Shown here in pieces: positions 62,420 through 64,000 of a DNA stretch of 64,000 nucleotides. Below the pieces are notes generated by a model. The model worked only from the letters and a program-made list of their open reading frames with translations. It did no database searches and was not told the DNA's origin. The stretch's first letter is position 1. The number at the start of each line of letters is the position of its first letter. Source of the stretch: Saccoglossus kowalevskii (lineage: Eukaryota > Hemichordata > Enteropneusta > Harrimaniidae); contig NW_003148770.1 of assembly GCF_000003605.2 (NCBI RefSeq), positions 686,973 to 750,972 on the forward strand, in the 5' to 3' direction. Made by a program: the position numbers and the translations under genes.

Positions 62420-64000
62420 TTTCAGTGCCGTGATGTTTCTAGAGCATCGTATTCAAATATTTCACTTAGATAATAAAGTTTACATTTTCTGTGTTATTTA
62501 TTATTAGATTAAACTGTGTGACTATCACAAACAAACATACATACATAAATTCGTCGATGTTATTTTGTCATAATTTGTATATTAATATCAAATTCAGAAA
62601 TTATTCGTTCGTCCAGCCTGTGTTTATAATTGACTAAAATTCTAATATCGGTGAATCTTGTGTTGCCCTAACATTTTTACTGTTTTTTTTTTATATTTAG
62701 GCCGTTCTGACTAATCAATCTAATAACGTGTGGATACCGAGTAGGTCATGGGAAATCAATTTCATTGCACGCATGAACAGTCAGATAATCGAAAGGCAAT
62801 GTGGGGTAATCATTTGGGAATGTACAATAGTGTATATGCGATACTCCTTTTACAATCGGATCCAAGCTTTTGAAGAACGTGTCTACATGCAATTAGACTT
62901 TGGAGCATAGAGTTGTTGACCAGAGATGGGATTTAACGTTTAGTAAATGTGGACTCACCCCGGGGTGTTGTCCATTGTATACGGGTAATTTTTAAATTTG
63001 ATTAGAAATGCACACTTTATTGTTGACTGGTACAATATCACTATCATGTTTCAATAGATGGTAAATGCACATAACATTCATTGCACGAAGACACAGTGTA
63101 TATCAACCACGTGACGTCCGTAATACACGTAGTTTTATACTGTATATCAAAGCTGTTCCGATAATTCTTCATGATTTTGAACTCAAAATGACGCCAATCA
63201 GTTAGTTCACGTGTGTAGCCCGTTAACGCAAACACTAACACAAACAATATGTAATCACAAAACAGGAAGTAAAGAACGCAATGTCTTTCGTTAGAAAGTC
63301 GTCGTATGTACCTACCCTTGAACGTAACGAGGCGGGAAATGGTCATCATTTCGGAAAAGAGTCAAGTAGTTTAAGGTTACCATGGTGACGAATCAGGAAT
63401 AAGTATTCTTAGACTGATTGACTTCCCAAACACCGCTGTGTGACATGCAGCTTATCAAAATACATTTATACTGAAGATAATAACAAATCATTTCGATTAT
63501 AAATGAGAAATTGTGAATGAACATAGATATTTATTTAATAAACATATTCATTTTAGCTAGCTCAATTTGCATATTATTTGAGCTTTATAAAAATACATTA
63601 TCTGAAAGAGTCTTCTATGGAAGTCCATATATACACATCATATAGTACATTTTAATCTGTCGAAGGCATATGTACATTACTCATAACAAGACCACTAATC
63701 AAGTGACTCCCGTAACCACAATTATATACGGTAAACTGGACTGTAAAGTCTCTTTTTATGAGAGACTTCTTTTCTTCTTTGAATGAACGTTTTTCAGGTC
63801 AGATTGAATCATTTTATTTTCAAGGATTGTTTAGGTTAATACTATTAAACAGAAAGGAAATCGTTGTTTCATGTATGTATACTATGTATATGTGTGTATG
63901 GTTTACTGTGTTGTGTGCATTATGCGTGTTCGCATCAACATCCTCGCTGTTGACCATAAATATATGGTACGGCTTATCTGAATCATGTGGATTGTTATAA
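62420..64000. other. Right edge, no gene seen
   Basis: AT-rich sequence. A good polypyrimidine-AG (TTTTTTTTATATTTAG ending at 62700) precedes an open frame to 62910, but the translation has no recognisable motif. I do not call an exon. Confidence 0.45.

Noticed and set aside
62700-62910. Possible exon after TTTTATATTTAG
   Set aside because: Only the acceptor looks good; the translation has no motif and no partner exon was found.

Overview
The window is animal nuclear DNA: AT-rich, with intron-rich genes (canonical GT-AG introns of roughly 0.1-1.7 kb, plus one of 36 nt) and many short non-autonomous DNA transposons and minisatellites. The proteins stay close to their vertebrate counterparts (an 825-residue TMTC2, a 524-residue RIOK1, a 393/403-residue POFUT1). 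Together with a large rhodopsin-type receptor orphan this suggests an invertebrate deuterostome. A hemichordate such as an acorn worm is my best guess, but it is a guess and other slowly evolving invertebrates are possible. A 50-N assembly gap shows it is a scaffold from a draft genome. | Layout. 263-13545 (minus): TMTC2, 11 coding exons reconstructed from start to stop. 14271-21347 (plus): RIOK1, 19 coding exons, sharing a 725-bp divergent promoter region with TMTC2. 24003-29148 (minus): POFUT1, convergent with RIOK1, six exon positions, with exon 2 present as two alternative tandem copies. 46099-47106 (plus): a single-exon class A GPCR. Everything else (about 29.1-46.1 kb and 47.1-64 kb) shows no recognisable gene and is dominated by repeats. 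| The most interesting object is in POFUT1. Exon 2, which encodes the GRFGNQ substrate-binding loop, is duplicated (27960-28084 and 28121-28275). Both copies have intact splice sites and the same entry and exit phase. Using both, or neither, breaks the reading frame, and the intron between them is only 36 nt. These are the hallmarks of mutually exclusive splicing. The result would be two POFUT1 isoforms differing in the sugar-nucleotide loop and in an N-glycosylation sequon. | The repeat landscape holds at least three MITE families that share the terminal motif TTAA-AAGsGCGGTnGTCGTC but have different cores (A: about 130 bp; B: about 285 bp; C: about 160 bp). Other inverted-repeat elements lie at 9663-10113, 10810-11022/51172-51383, 32420-33291 and 49062-49534. 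There are minisatellites with 27, 33, 35, 20 and 103-bp units, a GAAT microsatellite, and a local segmental duplication (about 53.3-56.0 kb). | Two of the genes, TMTC2 and POFUT1, encode secretory-pathway enzymes of protein O-glycosylation (O-mannose on cadherins, O-fucose on EGF repeats). RIOK1 is a cytoplasmic 40S ribosome-biogenesis kinase. I see no evidence that they form a functional cluster.
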